Position numbers and translations under genes: made by a program. DNA of 64,000 nucleotides from JAGWBD01 sp965220615 (GTDB lineage Bacteria > Chloroflexota > Anaerolineae > Aggregatilineales > Phototrophicaceae), in contig CBDCQL010000002.1 of NCBI GenBank assembly GCA_965220615.1, positions 620,001 through 684,000 on the forward strand, in the 5' to 3' direction. Positions 51,352-60,331 of this stretch are shown piece by piece; the stretch's first letter is position 1; each line of letters starts with the position of its first letter. Under the pieces are notes generated by a model that worked only from the letters and a program-made list of their open reading frames with translations, was not told the DNA's origin and ran no database searches.

Positions 51352-51813
51352 TCAGCGCGCGGGCATCTCCACCATTTCCAGCGTGATGCCGTCGGGGTCA
51401 CGAAAATAGCAGGTGTAGCCGCCCTTGTTGATGCCGCTTGTGATGGCATTGGGCGGGGAATTGAAGTGCACGCCGGCGGCCAGCAAGCGCTCGTAAAGGG
51501 AGTGAATGTCGCCGACCTCGAAGGCCATGTGCGCTGTTCCGGGCCGGCAAATGGCCGTATCGGTCGCTTCACAGTCCGGATGCACGTATTCCACCAGCTC
51601 CAGCAGGTGGCCCGAACGTGAGGCCGGAATGCTGTCAATGGTCAGCTGCGCGACCTTGAGGTGGGCGTTCTCGTATCCGACCAGGCGTGCGGTGTATTCG
51701 TTGGCCTGTTCCTGACGGTGCACCAGACGCATGCCCAGCAGGTCACGATAAAAGACGATCGAGCGATCGACGTCGCTCACGGTGAAGCTGAAGTGCCAGC
51801 AAGCCCTGAGCAT
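51352..51813 (-). CDS. VOC-superfamily (glyoxalase/dioxygenase-like) protein
   Basis: A 153-residue single-chain VOC protein. It opens 'HFSFTVSDVDRSIVFYRDLLG' and contains 'AHMAFEVGDIHSLYERLLAAG' and 'CYFRDPDGITLEMVE', the paired beta-alpha-beta modules with potential metal ligands His7 and a C-terminal Glu. AAAGGAGG precedes the ATG. Members act as lyases, epimerases or dioxygenases on small molecules. The gene is divergent from the catabolic operon beginning at 51949; the substrate is unknown. Confidence 0.85.
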   Translation of the reverse strand: MLRACWHFSFTVSDVDRSIVFYRDLLGMRLVHRQEQANEYTARLVGYENAHLKVAQLTIDSIPASRSGHLLELVEYVHPDCEATDTAICRPGTAHMAFEVGDIHSLYERLLAAGVHFNSPPNAITSGINKGGYTCYFRDPDGITLEMVEMPAR

Positions 51814-51948
51814 GAGGCCTCCTTTCCCGCTGCGGACGTCTGGCAGGACGCCGCGGCGGCCATTATGATCTTGCCGTCAGGTATATCACAATGCGGCAAA
51901 GTCGTGGTGAAGTCCTGCTTCACCGACAACGCCGGGAGCCGGAAACAC

Positions 51949-53340
51949 ATGGCAGTCAACGTCATAGACTCGATCCTGTTTGGCGGGTTGTTCGGGTCTT
52001 CGCGCATGCGCGCGCTTTTTGAGGAACGCGCGCTGCTGCAACGCTGGCTGGACTACGAGGCGGCGCTGGCGCGGGCCCAGGCGAGTCTGGGGCTTGTTCC
52101 AGCGGAAGCGGCGGCCGAAATCTCTCGCCAGGCGCGGGCGGAACACTTCGACCTGGAGGCCATTCGCGAGGGTATCAATCGCACGGTCCACCCTCTGGTG
52201 CCACTCATCTGGCAGCTTGCCGGTCGCTGCGAAGGCGATGCCGGACGTTGGGTGCATTGGGGGGCGACCACCCAGGACGTGATGGACACGGCCACCATCC
52301 TGCAATTGCGCGACGCGCTGGCGCTCATTGATGAGACCACGGCCGACCTTGCCGGCATTCTGGCCGACCTCGCGCAGTGCCACCGCGCCACGCCCATGGC
52401 CGGTCGCACGCATGGCCAGCAGGCCCTGCCAATCACCTTCGGCTTCAAGGTTGCTGGCTGGCTGGCCGAACTTAAACGCCACCGGGGTCGACTGCTGCGG
52501 GCGCGCGAGGAGGCGCTTGCGGGCCAGTTCGGCGGGGCAGTGGGCACGCTGGCAGGTATGGGAGAGGGAGGCGTGGACGCTCTCGCCGTACAGCGCGCGT
52601 TGATGGCCGAACTGGGTCTCGCGGTCCCGCCGATCGCCTGGCACAGTTCACGCGACAATCCGGTCGAGTGCGCCGTTGTCATGGGAATGACCGGCGCTCT
52701 TTGCGGCCGAATCGCGAATGAAATCATCGAATTGCAAAAGATCGGGTTTGACGAACTGGAGGAACCCCATGCCTCCGGCAAGGTGGGCAGCAGCACCATG
52801 CCGCAAAAGCGCAACCCCATGCTTTGCGAATCGATTTTGACCCTGTCCCGCCTGATGCAGGCGCAAGTGGCCGTGGCGATGGATACGCTGGTGTACAACG
52901 AACACGAGCGGGACTGGTCTGCGGTGCAGATGGAATGGGCCTGGGTGCCGGAACTGTGCGTGATGTGTCAGGGCGCGCTGGAAATGACCTCGCGCGTGCT
53001 GGCCGGCCTGCAGGTCAATGAAGCGCGCATGCGCCAAAATCTGGACCTGACCGGCGGTCTGTTGCTGGCGGAACGCGTGATGTTCGCCCTGGCGCCACAA
53101 ATCGGTCGGCAGGAGGCGCACGACGTTGTGCATGCCTGCGCCATGGCTGCGCACGAGCAGGGGCGCCCTTTCAGCGACCTGCTGGCAGCCGACCCGCGGG
53201 TCACCCCACACCTGGCAGGGGAGCAAATCACCAGCTTGCTGGACCCGACGGGCTATACTGGTCTGGCAACTGAATTCGTGGACAGGGTCCTGGCCGACCG
53301 GGGCGGAGACCCGGTTGAGCCCGGCCGCCGAGAGAAATGA
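51949..53340 (+). CDS. Adenylosuccinate lyase / carboxymuconate cycloisomerase family lyase
   Basis: A 463-residue fumarase/aspartase-superfamily enzyme. ATG 51949 gives MAVNVIDSILFGGLFGSS. The catalytic signature 'GSSTMPQKRNP' is at about 280-290; 'HWGATTQDVMDT' and 'GRTHGQQALPITFGFK' are the other two conserved regions. The N-terminus and context favour the PcaB-like branch (3-carboxy-cis,cis-muconate cycloisomerase or an uncharacterised lyase) over PurB. It is translationally coupled to an amidohydrolase gene, so it probably acts in a catabolic pathway. The exact reaction is unknown. Confidence 0.8.
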   Translation: MAVNVIDSILFGGLFGSSRMRALFEERALLQRWLDYEAALARAQASLGLVPAEAAAEISRQARAEHFDLEAIREGINRTVHPLVPLIWQLAGRCEGDAGRWVHWGATTQDVMDTATILQLRDALALIDETTADLAGILADLAQCHRATPMAGRTHGQQALPITFGFKVAGWLAELKRHRGRLLRAREEALAGQFGGAVGTLAGMGEGGVDALAVQRALMAELGLAVPPIAWHSSRDNPVECAVVMGMTGALCGRIANEIIELQKIGFDELEEPHASGKVGSSTMPQKRNPMLCESILTLSRLMQAQVAVAMDTLVYNEHERDWSAVQMEWAWVPELCVMCQGALEMTSRVLAGLQVNEARMRQNLDLTGGLLLAERVMFALAPQIGRQEAHDVVHACAMAAHEQGRPFSDLLAADPRVTPHLAGEQITSLLDPTGYTGLATEFVDRVLADRGGDPVEPGRREK

Positions 53341-53351
53341 AAGAGGAGAAA

Positions 53352-54206
53352 ATGCTCAAACTGGACACGCATCAACATTTCTGGCATCTGGACAAGGTGG
53401 AATACCCCTGGCTGGTACCCGCCTACGGGCCCATCTATGCCAACTTCGAGGCGCCGGACCTTGCACCGCAGCTCTCCGAGGTCGGGATGCACAAGACGGT
53501 TATCGTGCAGGCCGCCGACTCTTACGCGGACACGGACTACATGCTGGCGACCGCCGCGGCCAACGACTGGGTCGCTGGCGTGGTAGGCTGGCTGCCCCTG
53601 CTGGACCCGGCCGAAATGGCGCGCAAGATTGACGAGGACTATGGCAACAACACCTACTTCCGTGGCATTCGTCACCTGATCCACGAAATTGCAGACCCGG
53701 ACTGGGTAACGCAGGACACGGTCATCGAGGGCCTGCAGGTGCTGGCCGATCGCGGCCTGACCTTCGATGTCGTCGCGGTATTCCCCAATCACCTTGAACA
53801 CGTTCCGACTCTTTCGGAACGTGTGCCGAATCTGAAAATGGTTATCGACCATCTGGCCAAGCCGCCACAGGGCGCTGAAGACAGTCGGGTCTGGCGCGAG
53901 CAAATGGCCGCGGCCGCCGAAAATCCGAACGTCCATGCCAAGGTCTCCGGCCTGAACACGGCGACGGCCGACCTCGAGAACTGGACCTGGGAGGACATCA
54001 AGCCCTGGGTCGACACGGCGCTGGAGATTTTCGGCGCCGACAGGCTGATGTTCGGCAGCGACTGGCCCGTCGCCATTCTCGCCGGCACGTACAAAAAGGT
54101 GCATGACGAGACGGAGAAAGCGCTGGCAGACCTCAGCGATGACGAACGCAGCGCCATCTGGGGCCGCACCGGCAACGCCTTTTACGGGCTCGGACTGGAC
54201 TCATGA
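53352..54206 (+). CDS. Amidohydrolase family protein (L-fuconolactonase-like, COG3618)
   Basis: A 284-residue TIM-barrel hydrolase starting at ATG 53352, with AAAGAGGAG upstream; an ATG at 53337 overlaps the previous stop but lacks that spacing. 'KLDTHQHFWHL' holds the HxH motif, 'HLAKPP' and 'MFGSDWPVA' the later His and Asp. This group includes L-fucono-1,5-lactonase, L-rhamnono-lactonase and 2-pyrone-4,6-dicarboxylate lactonase. A sugar-lactonase role fits the neighbouring dehydrogenases and the rhamnose mutarotase, while a pyrone lactonase role would fit a PcaB-like lyase; the sequence does not decide. Confidence 0.82.
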   Translation: MLKLDTHQHFWHLDKVEYPWLVPAYGPIYANFEAPDLAPQLSEVGMHKTVIVQAADSYADTDYMLATAAANDWVAGVVGWLPLLDPAEMARKIDEDYGNNTYFRGIRHLIHEIADPDWVTQDTVIEGLQVLADRGLTFDVVAVFPNHLEHVPTLSERVPNLKMVIDHLAKPPQGAEDSRVWREQMAAAAENPNVHAKVSGLNTATADLENWTWEDIKPWVDTALEIFGADRLMFGSDWPVAILAGTYKKVHDETEKALADLSDDERSAIWGRTGNAFYGLGLDS

Positions 54207-55282
54207 ACATTGCCCCGCAGGACATAAGCTGGCGGCCGAAACTGCCGCAGCGCATGGACATGGGCATCGGCAGCGTGGGTTGCGGCGGCATCGTGCAGTA
54301 CGCTCACATGCCGGCGTATCGCAAGGCGGGCTTCCGCTGCGTCGGCGTGTACGACATCAACCGCGAGGCCGCAGAAACGGTGGCCGCGGACAACGGCATC
54401 CGGCGCATTTACGACTCCCTGGACGAGTTGCTGGCCGACCCCGCTGTCGAGATAGTAGACATCGCCGTTCCGGCCTGGGAGCAGCTGGCCATCGTGGAGC
54501 GGGTGGCGGCCGCGGGCAAGCACATGCTCTGCCAGAAGCCGCTGGCCGAGGACTTCGGCGAAGCGCTGCGCATCGTCGAACTGGCTCGGCAGGCGGGGGT
54601 CAAACAGGCCAGCAACCAGCAAATGCGCTGGGACGCCGGCATCGCCGCCAGCGCGGAACTAATTCGCATGGGGGCCATCGGTCAGCCGACGGACGCGCAA
54701 ATCCTGGTGACGATCGCCACGCCCTGGCACATGTGGCCCTGGCTGGCCCAGGCGCCGCGTCTGGAAGTCATGTACCACAGCATCCACTATCTGGATTCGC
54801 TGCGTTTCCTTTTTGGCGATCCGCAGTGGGTGACCAGCCGCCATGCCCGTTTTGCGGAACAGGCGCCCGTCATCGGCGAGAGCAAGACGGTCACCGTGCT
54901 TGACTACGAAGACGGGTTACAGGCCACGGTGGCGGTCAACCACTACAACCTGCACGGTGAGCCAGAGGCGGTCTACCGCTTCCTGGGGACGGAAGGCGCG
55001 ATTGAAGGCACCATCGGCCTGCTTTACGACTATCCCGATGGTCGGCCGGACACGCTGGTCTACCGCTCCGGCGATGCGGACCCGGTCGATGTGCCCCTGG
55101 ATGAGAAGTGGATTCCCGATGCTTTCGTGGGGCCGATGGCGAGCCTGATGATCGCCATTGAGACGGACAGCGAGCCGGCCACCCCCTGTGCCGACAATCT
55201 GAACACCCTGCGCGTGGTCAACGCCGCCTACCGCTCGGCGGCCGAGAATCGTTCGGTGCAACCATCAGAGATCGAGGGCTAG
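54203..55282 (+). CDS. Gfo/Idh/MocA family oxidoreductase
   Basis: A 359-residue NAD(P)-dependent dehydrogenase-like protein, coupled to the amidohydrolase (ATGA overlap). Rossmann motif 'GIGSVGCGGIVQYAHMP'; the usual EKP is QKP here (Gln111, Lys112, Pro113 in 'LCQKPLAED'), so the catalytic Lys is kept and the Glu is replaced. 'EVMYHSIHYLDSLRFLFG' lies in the substrate domain. Two bases separate it from the SDR gene. Probably oxidises a sugar or sugar derivative. Confidence 0.87.
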   Translation: MNIAPQDISWRPKLPQRMDMGIGSVGCGGIVQYAHMPAYRKAGFRCVGVYDINREAAETVAADNGIRRIYDSLDELLADPAVEIVDIAVPAWEQLAIVERVAAAGKHMLCQKPLAEDFGEALRIVELARQAGVKQASNQQMRWDAGIAASAELIRMGAIGQPTDAQILVTIATPWHMWPWLAQAPRLEVMYHSIHYLDSLRFLFGDPQWVTSRHARFAEQAPVIGESKTVTVLDYEDGLQATVAVNHYNLHGEPEAVYRFLGTEGAIEGTIGLLYDYPDGRPDTLVYRSGDADPVDVPLDEKWIPDAFVGPMASLMIAIETDSEPATPCADNLNTLRVVNAAYRSAAENRSVQPSEIEG

Positions 55283-55284
55283 AC

Positions 55285-56109
55285 ATGGCGCCAGTTCCGG
55301 ACCGACACAGGGGCAAGGTCGCCATCGTTACCGGCGCCGGTCAGGGCATCGGCAAGGGCATCGCGACGCGCCTGTCGCAAGAAGGCGCGACGGTCATCAT
55401 CGCCGAATACAACGGGGACAACGCCCGTGAGGCTGCCGCCGAAGTGGACAGCCACGCGGGCCAGGGCGTGGCGTACCCGATCGACATCGGCGACGTCGAC
55501 CAGATTCAGACGATGGTCGACACGGTCGTTGAGAAGTACGGCCATATCGACATTCTCGTCAACAACGCCGGCGTGCTCCACACCATGCCCCTGGATGAAA
55601 TCACGCCCGAAGAGTGGGACTGGCTTCAACGGGTCAACCAGCGCGGCCTGTTTTTCTGTCTGCAACGTGTGGCCGTCCAGATGCGAAAGCAGGTTGAGGA
55701 GGGCATCAGCGTGGGCATGCCACCCGCCTCGATCGTCAACCTTTCGTCCGTGGCCGGTCGCAGCGGCCGTCCCTATGCGGCGCATTACTCGGCGGCCAAG
55801 TGGGCGGTCATCAGCATCACGCAGAGCGCCGCCGAATGGCTGGCGCCACTGGGCATCACGGTTAACGCCATCTGCCCGGGCATTGTCGAGACTCCGATGT
55901 GGGAAGACATCGACCGCATTCAGTCGGAACGTTTCGGCCTTGAACCTGGCGGCTGGATCGAGAAGAGCGTCAACGAACTGGTGCCCCTGCGCCGCGCCGC
56001 GCGCGCTGCGGAAGATATCGGCGCGACTGTCTCATTCCTCTGCTCGGATGACGGCGCCTACGTCACCGGTCAGGCCATCAACGTGGCCGGCGGCATGGAG
56101 ATGAACTGA
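55285..56109 (+). CDS. Short-chain dehydrogenase/reductase
   Basis: A 274-residue classical SDR. Cofactor motif 'VTGAGQGIGKGIA', 'NNAGVL', catalytic Ser in 'VNLSSVAGRSG', YxxxK in 'HYSAAKWAV', and the ending 'VTGQAINVAGGMEMN'. Acts on an alcohol or sugar with NAD(P). In the middle of the catabolic operon, next to the Gfo/Idh enzyme and a protein of unknown function (one-base gap). Resembles sugar (L-fucose, glucose or sorbitol) dehydrogenases. Confidence 0.9.
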   Translation: MAPVPDRHRGKVAIVTGAGQGIGKGIATRLSQEGATVIIAEYNGDNAREAAAEVDSHAGQGVAYPIDIGDVDQIQTMVDTVVEKYGHIDILVNNAGVLHTMPLDEITPEEWDWLQRVNQRGLFFCLQRVAVQMRKQVEEGISVGMPPASIVNLSSVAGRSGRPYAAHYSAAKWAVISITQSAAEWLAPLGITVNAICPGIVETPMWEDIDRIQSERFGLEPGGWIEKSVNELVPLRRAARAAEDIGATVSFLCSDDGAYVTGQAINVAGGMEMN

Positions 56110-56110
56110 G

Positions 56111-57094
56111 ATGAGCCGACTGGGTCACGTCCGCATCGCTCCCTCGGCCACCATCGGTCGGGAGTTGCGTCTGGACGGCATCGAGACCATCGGCGTGTCG
56201 TCGCAGACTCTGGCGGAAGAGGCCATTGAGGCGGGCGCACAGGACCTGGCGGCCCGCATCCTGCGCTACTATCGCCAGGAAATGGACATCATGAACGCCA
56301 TCATGCATGTCTGGATCCAGGACACCATGCGCTACATCATCCTCAAGGCCGGCGGAAGCGACGAAAGCGCGACGGTCGCAGCTGGCGGGGTGATGCGCGC
56401 CTTCCGCGCCTACCCCTTTGGCCAGGCGGAGGAGGACAAGGCCCTGGCGGCGCTGGAAGACAGTCGCGACGAAGATGCCCTTTACTGGCTGGAGCGCATG
56501 CACCTGGCTTACCTCAACGTGCATGACCTGCAGGTGGCCTGGATGCAGGACCAGCTCTCATTCATCGCCAGCGAATATGAGGAAGAGGCGGTGCTGGAAA
56601 CGGTACTGCATACGCACCAGGACATCTGGGGCGACCGTTACGCCGCCTGGGATGAAATGACGCCCTGGGAAAAGGTCTGTCTGACGGTCGAAGGCATGCG
56701 CGGCGGTCACTTCAGTGGCGAGCGCCGTCGCGGCGACGTCATCGTCGAGGACCAGGGAGACCGCTTCATGGTCGCCTTCGATCCCTGCGGCAGCGGTGGC
56801 GTGATGCGTCGCGGCGATCCCGAGACGGGACGCGTTCCCTGGCCGCTGGCAGGGCATGGCGTGAACGAAATCCCGCATGAATGGATCTGGCAGAAGACCG
56901 ACGTGCACTGGTACTGCGCGCACTGCGCCATCGCCATGGAGTGGCTGCCGGGTCGCACGCGTGGCTATCTGCTGCGCCCGCTGGACCACACCCTCGACCA
57001 CCAGGCGCCCTGTCCCTGGTACATCTACAAGGAAGACCGTCTCATCCGCGAGGAACACTACCCGCGCACCGGTCAACGCAAACCTCTGGAGTAA
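56111..57094 (+). CDS. Unknown protein with conserved-looking Cys/His pattern
   Basis: A 327-residue protein I do not recognise. The first ~190 residues look helical with a leading segment 'GRELRLDGIETIGVSSQTL' and no membrane helix. The C-terminal part has five Cys: Cys190, Cys226 in 'FDPCGSGGVM', Cys269 and Cys272 in 'HWYCAHCAIAME', and Cys301 in 'APCPWYIY'; with His266 and His271 these could bind a metal or cluster. It lies one base after the SDR gene and three before a MetE-like zinc methyltransferase, so partnership with the latter is plausible. No function is assigned. Confidence 0.7.
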   Translation: MSRLGHVRIAPSATIGRELRLDGIETIGVSSQTLAEEAIEAGAQDLAARILRYYRQEMDIMNAIMHVWIQDTMRYIILKAGGSDESATVAAGGVMRAFRAYPFGQAEEDKALAALEDSRDEDALYWLERMHLAYLNVHDLQVAWMQDQLSFIASEYEEEAVLETVLHTHQDIWGDRYAAWDEMTPWEKVCLTVEGMRGGHFSGERRRGDVIVEDQGDRFMVAFDPCGSGGVMRRGDPETGRVPWPLAGHGVNEIPHEWIWQKTDVHWYCAHCAIAMEWLPGRTRGYLLRPLDHTLDHQAPCPWYIYKEDRLIREEHYPRTGQRKPLE

Positions 57095-57097
57095 TTC

Positions 57098-58129
57098 ATG
57101 TATCACTACAGCGATTTGCCCGCGTTCCCGACCCAGGTCATTGGCAGTTACGGGACGCCGGGCTGGCTTTTTGTCGTGCGGGACGCCATGAAACGCGGTG
57201 AGTTGGGCAGCGTCGACGTTCGCGAAGTGTTCGACGATGCCACGATGCTGGCCATCATGGAGCAGGAAGAGGCCGGTCTGGACGTCATTTCTGACGGTGA
57301 AATGCGGCGTTTCAATTTTCTCGTGGGTTTCTACGACTACATGCAGGGCGTCGAGGCCATCCCCTGGGAGCGGCAACTGGGCTATCCCGGCCCGGACATG
57401 ATCGATGCCTTCATCGTGCGCGAACCAATCCAGACTCCGCAGGGCCTGGGCCTGGTCGAGGAACTGGAGTTCGCCCGCACGCGCACGCAAAAACACCTGG
57501 TGACACCCCTGGGCGGGCCGGTGACCTTCGCCTTTCGCATCAATCCTGGCGAGGTCTACAGGGACAAGCGCGAGGTCGCGTGGGCGCTGGTGCCCCTGCT
57601 CAACCAGGAATTGAAGGACGTCGTGGCCGCCGGCGCGACCCACATCCAGGTGGACGAGCCCTCGGCCATCGACGACTTCGTGCCCCTTGCCGAATTTGTG
57701 GAAATGTTTAATGCCATGGTTGAAGGCGTCAACGCGACCATTGGCCTGCATATCTGCTTCGGCAACTTCCTGGGCCGGCCGGCGGTGGCCCACAGGACCT
57801 ACGAACACATCGCGCCCTGGTTCGGCAAGATGAACGCCGACATTCTGCATCTTGAGTTTGCCAACCGCGGCATGTGGCAGGTGGACCTGTTCCCGCGCCA
57901 TGCACGGGATGACCAGTTCCTGAGCGCCGGTGTGGTGGACGTGAAGGCGCGGGCCGTCGAATCGCCGGAGATCATCGTCGAGCGAACCCGGGAGCTGCTG
58001 AAGGTCAACGACGCCCAACGTTTGTGGCTCAGCAGCGACTGCGGCTACAGCATGACTGCCCGTCCCGTGGCGCGCGACAAACTGCGGGCGTTGGTACAGG
58101 CGGCGCGGATTTTGCGCGCGGAAAGCTGA
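57098..58129 (+). CDS. MetE-like cobalamin-independent methyltransferase (UroD/MetE fold)
   Basis: A 343-residue protein equal to the C-terminal catalytic half of MetE, with no N-terminal half. The zinc ligands are all present: His218 and Cys220 in 'GLHICFGNF', Glu253 in 'LHLEFANRG' and Cys315 in 'SSDCGYSMTARP'; 'IQVDEPSA' is the conserved substrate strand. Such short forms transfer methyl groups to thiols from donors other than methyl-folate, or act in methylotrophic or demethylation pathways. It follows the unknown Cys protein in a sugar-catabolic operon. Substrate unknown; canonical methionine synthesis is unlikely given the context. Confidence 0.85.
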   Translation: MYHYSDLPAFPTQVIGSYGTPGWLFVVRDAMKRGELGSVDVREVFDDATMLAIMEQEEAGLDVISDGEMRRFNFLVGFYDYMQGVEAIPWERQLGYPGPDMIDAFIVREPIQTPQGLGLVEELEFARTRTQKHLVTPLGGPVTFAFRINPGEVYRDKREVAWALVPLLNQELKDVVAAGATHIQVDEPSAIDDFVPLAEFVEMFNAMVEGVNATIGLHICFGNFLGRPAVAHRTYEHIAPWFGKMNADILHLEFANRGMWQVDLFPRHARDDQFLSAGVVDVKARAVESPEIIVERTRELLKVNDAQRLWLSSDCGYSMTARPVARDKLRALVQAARILRAES

Positions 58130-58140
58130 AGGAGGACGGC

Positions 58141-58464
58141 ATGCAACGTTTCGGACAGGTTGTCGGCATCAAGCCGGAGCATCTGGAGGAATACACCCGA
58201 CTGCACGCTGCGGTGTGGCCGGAGGTGCTGCAAAAGATTGCGGAGTGCAACATCCGCAACTATTCGATCTACCATCACGAGGGCCTGCTCTTCGCCTACT
58301 TTGAATACCATGGCGATGACTTTGAGGCGGATATGGCGGCGATGGCCGCCGACGAGGCCACGCAGCGCTGGTGGGACGTTTGCATGCCGATGCAGACGCC
58401 GCTGGAATCGCGCGCGGAAGGGGAGTGGTGGAAGACGATCGAGGAGGTCTTCCACACGGATTAG
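58141..58464 (+). CDS. rhaM: L-rhamnose mutarotase
   Basis: A 107-residue protein of exact family length. AAGGAGG precedes ATG 58141. 'RFGQVVGIKPEHLEEYTRLHAAVWPEVL' contains the conserved Tyr/His region, 'IRNYSIYHHEGLLFAYFEY' the catalytic His, and 'RWWDVCMPMQTPL' the C-terminal signature. RhaM-type enzymes interconvert alpha and beta anomers of L-rhamnose or related deoxysugars such as L-fucose. Last gene of the catabolic operon, and the best substrate clue there. Convergent with the second sugar importer. Confidence 0.92.
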   Translation: MQRFGQVVGIKPEHLEEYTRLHAAVWPEVLQKIAECNIRNYSIYHHEGLLFAYFEYHGDDFEADMAAMAADEATQRWWDVCMPMQTPLESRAEGEWWKTIEEVFHTD

Positions 58465-58476
58465 GCGTAAGCCGAC

Positions 58477-59340
58477 CTAGCCCTTGGTGGCGCCGAAGGT
58501 CAGGCCGCTGACCAGGTTGCGTTGTACCAGAATGACGAAAATGATGGCCGGCACCATCATGATCGCGCTCATGGCCGCCATGCCGCGCCAGTCGAAGGTG
58601 AACTGCTCGGTGAAGTCGAAGAGGCCGGGCGGAAAGGTGCGCGCGGCGGCGCTGCGTGACAGCACACTGACGATCTGAAATTCGTTCCAGGCGGCCAGAA
58701 AGGCAAAGATGGCCGCCGTCGCGAAGCCGGGCAGGGCCAGCGGCAGTTCGACGCGCCAGAAAGCCGACCAGTAACCACAACCATCGATATAGGCCGCCTC
58801 GCTGAGGTCCTGCGGGATCTGGCGAAAAAAGCCGTCCATCAGCCAGGTGCTGAAGGGGATGTTCATGGCGACGTAGACGGCTGCCAGACCGAAAATGTTG
58901 TTCACAAGGCGCATCTGGTTGAAGAGGATGAAGAGCGGCAGGCTCAGGGCCACGCCGGGTATGGCGCGCGAAAGCATGATGCCAAGGAAGGCGGCGGTGT
59001 GAAAGCGAAAGCGGAAGCGCGCGAAGGCGTATCCGGCCATGGTGCCGATGCTGACTGCCACCACGGTGCTTATGCCGGCGGCCAGCAGGGAATTGCGCAT
59101 GTAGCTTTCGACCGGGACACGCATGCGCTCTTCCGGGTTGAGGCCAAACATGGTGGCGAAGGCGTCAAGCGTGATTTCCTGCGGCACCCAGACCGGCGGC
59201 CAGCTGTTAATTTCCACATTGGGGCGGAAGGCCGTCAGGACTATCCAGAATGCCGGCAGGGCGATCAACACAAGCACAAACCAGGCCAATGCATTCAACA
59301 ATCGTTGGTTGCGGCGACGCTGGCCGGCCCTGAAGGACAT
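58477..59340 (-). CDS. Sugar ABC transporter permease (MalG type)
   Basis: A 287-residue permease of ordinary length, with six predicted helices and the EAA motif 'EAAYIDGCGYWSAFWRVELPLALPG'. It starts two bases after the partner permease stop. It lacks the PDZ extension seen in the MalG-type permease at 47109, so that extension is not general in this genome. Last gene of the second importer operon. Confidence 0.92.
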   Translation of the reverse strand: MSFRAGQRRRNQRLLNALAWFVLVLIALPAFWIVLTAFRPNVEINSWPPVWVPQEITLDAFATMFGLNPEERMRVPVESYMRNSLLAAGISTVVAVSIGTMAGYAFARFRFRFHTAAFLGIMLSRAIPGVALSLPLFILFNQMRLVNNIFGLAAVYVAMNIPFSTWLMDGFFRQIPQDLSEAAYIDGCGYWSAFWRVELPLALPGFATAAIFAFLAAWNEFQIVSVLSRSAAARTFPPGLFDFTEQFTFDWRGMAAMSAIMMVPAIIFVILVQRNLVSGLTFGATKG

Positions 59341-59342
59341 CT

Positions 59343-60302
59343 TCAGCGCACCACGCGCGAGCGCACCAGCTGGCGGAAGAAATAGAGCGTGAAGGCCACG
59401 GCCAGCAAAACGGTCACCCAGGACATGGCGCTGCCCAGGCCAAATTTTGTGTTCTCAATGGCCAGCCTGGTGACATAAGTCCAGATCAACTCGGTGCGAT
59501 GGGCCGGGCCGCCGTCGGTCATGATGCGCACGATGTCAAAGGCGCGGGAGATATCCAGCGACAGGATGGTCAATGCGATGTAGCTGAAAGGCGCCAGAAG
59601 GGGGAAGGTGATGAAACGGAATTGTTGCCAGCTGTTGGCGCCGTCGACGTCGGCGGCCTCAAAGGTCTCGACTGGCAGGGAAAGTGTGCCGGCGAGCAGG
59701 ATGATGGTCAGCACCGGCAGGTTCATCCAGATGGAAGCCACGATAATGCTGAACATGCCCAGGGGCTCGTCCACCAGCCATGCGATCTGGCCGCGCTCCT
59801 GCATCAACCCGAGAGAGTACAAAAGGTTGTTGACGAGTCCCACGTTGGCGTTGAAGAACCAGCGGAATTGAAAGCCGACCAGGATGGGCGCGAACATCAT
59901 GGGGACCATCAAGAGGGTGCGCATCAGCCCCTGGCCGCGCGTGACGCGCGCCAGCAACTGGGAGAGGCCCAGGGCAATGACGTAACTGAGATTGATGGAA
60001 AGAAACAGGAAAACAATCGTATTGCCTACCGACTTCCAGAAAATGGCGTCGGCGAAGAGTTTTTGATAGTTGCGCAGGGCCCGCGCCAGTTCGAACTTCA
60101 GGCTGTTGGGTTTGAGCAGTTCGTAAGGCGTGAAACTGACGTAGAGCGAGTAAAGCAGCGGGAAGAGCAGGACGACCAGGATGAAAAGAATCGCAGGCAG
60201 CAACATGAACACGGGAAACCAGCGGGCACTGATACGCCCGTCCGTGAATCTCTGTTCCGGTTCGGCATTGCCGCCGGATCGAACCTGTGCCTGAAGCGTC
60301 AT
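59343..60302 (-). CDS. Sugar ABC transporter permease (MalF type)
   Basis: A 319-residue permease. The basic, soluble N-terminal ~25 residues are followed by six helices and the EAA motif 'EAADVDGANSWQQFRFITFPLLAP'. Partner of the MalG-type protein downstream. Preceded by an intercistronic hairpin after the binding-protein gene; the ribosome site is weak. Confidence 0.92.
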   Translation of the reverse strand: MTLQAQVRSGGNAEPEQRFTDGRISARWFPVFMLLPAILFILVVLLFPLLYSLYVSFTPYELLKPNSLKFELARALRNYQKLFADAIFWKSVGNTIVFLFLSINLSYVIALGLSQLLARVTRGQGLMRTLLMVPMMFAPILVGFQFRWFFNANVGLVNNLLYSLGLMQERGQIAWLVDEPLGMFSIIVASIWMNLPVLTIILLAGTLSLPVETFEAADVDGANSWQQFRFITFPLLAPFSYIALTILSLDISRAFDIVRIMTDGGPAHRTELIWTYVTRLAIENTKFGLGSAMSWVTVLLAVAFTLYFFRQLVRSRVVR

Positions 60303-60331
60303 TGGCTTGCCGGATTTCTGAAGCGAAGCGC

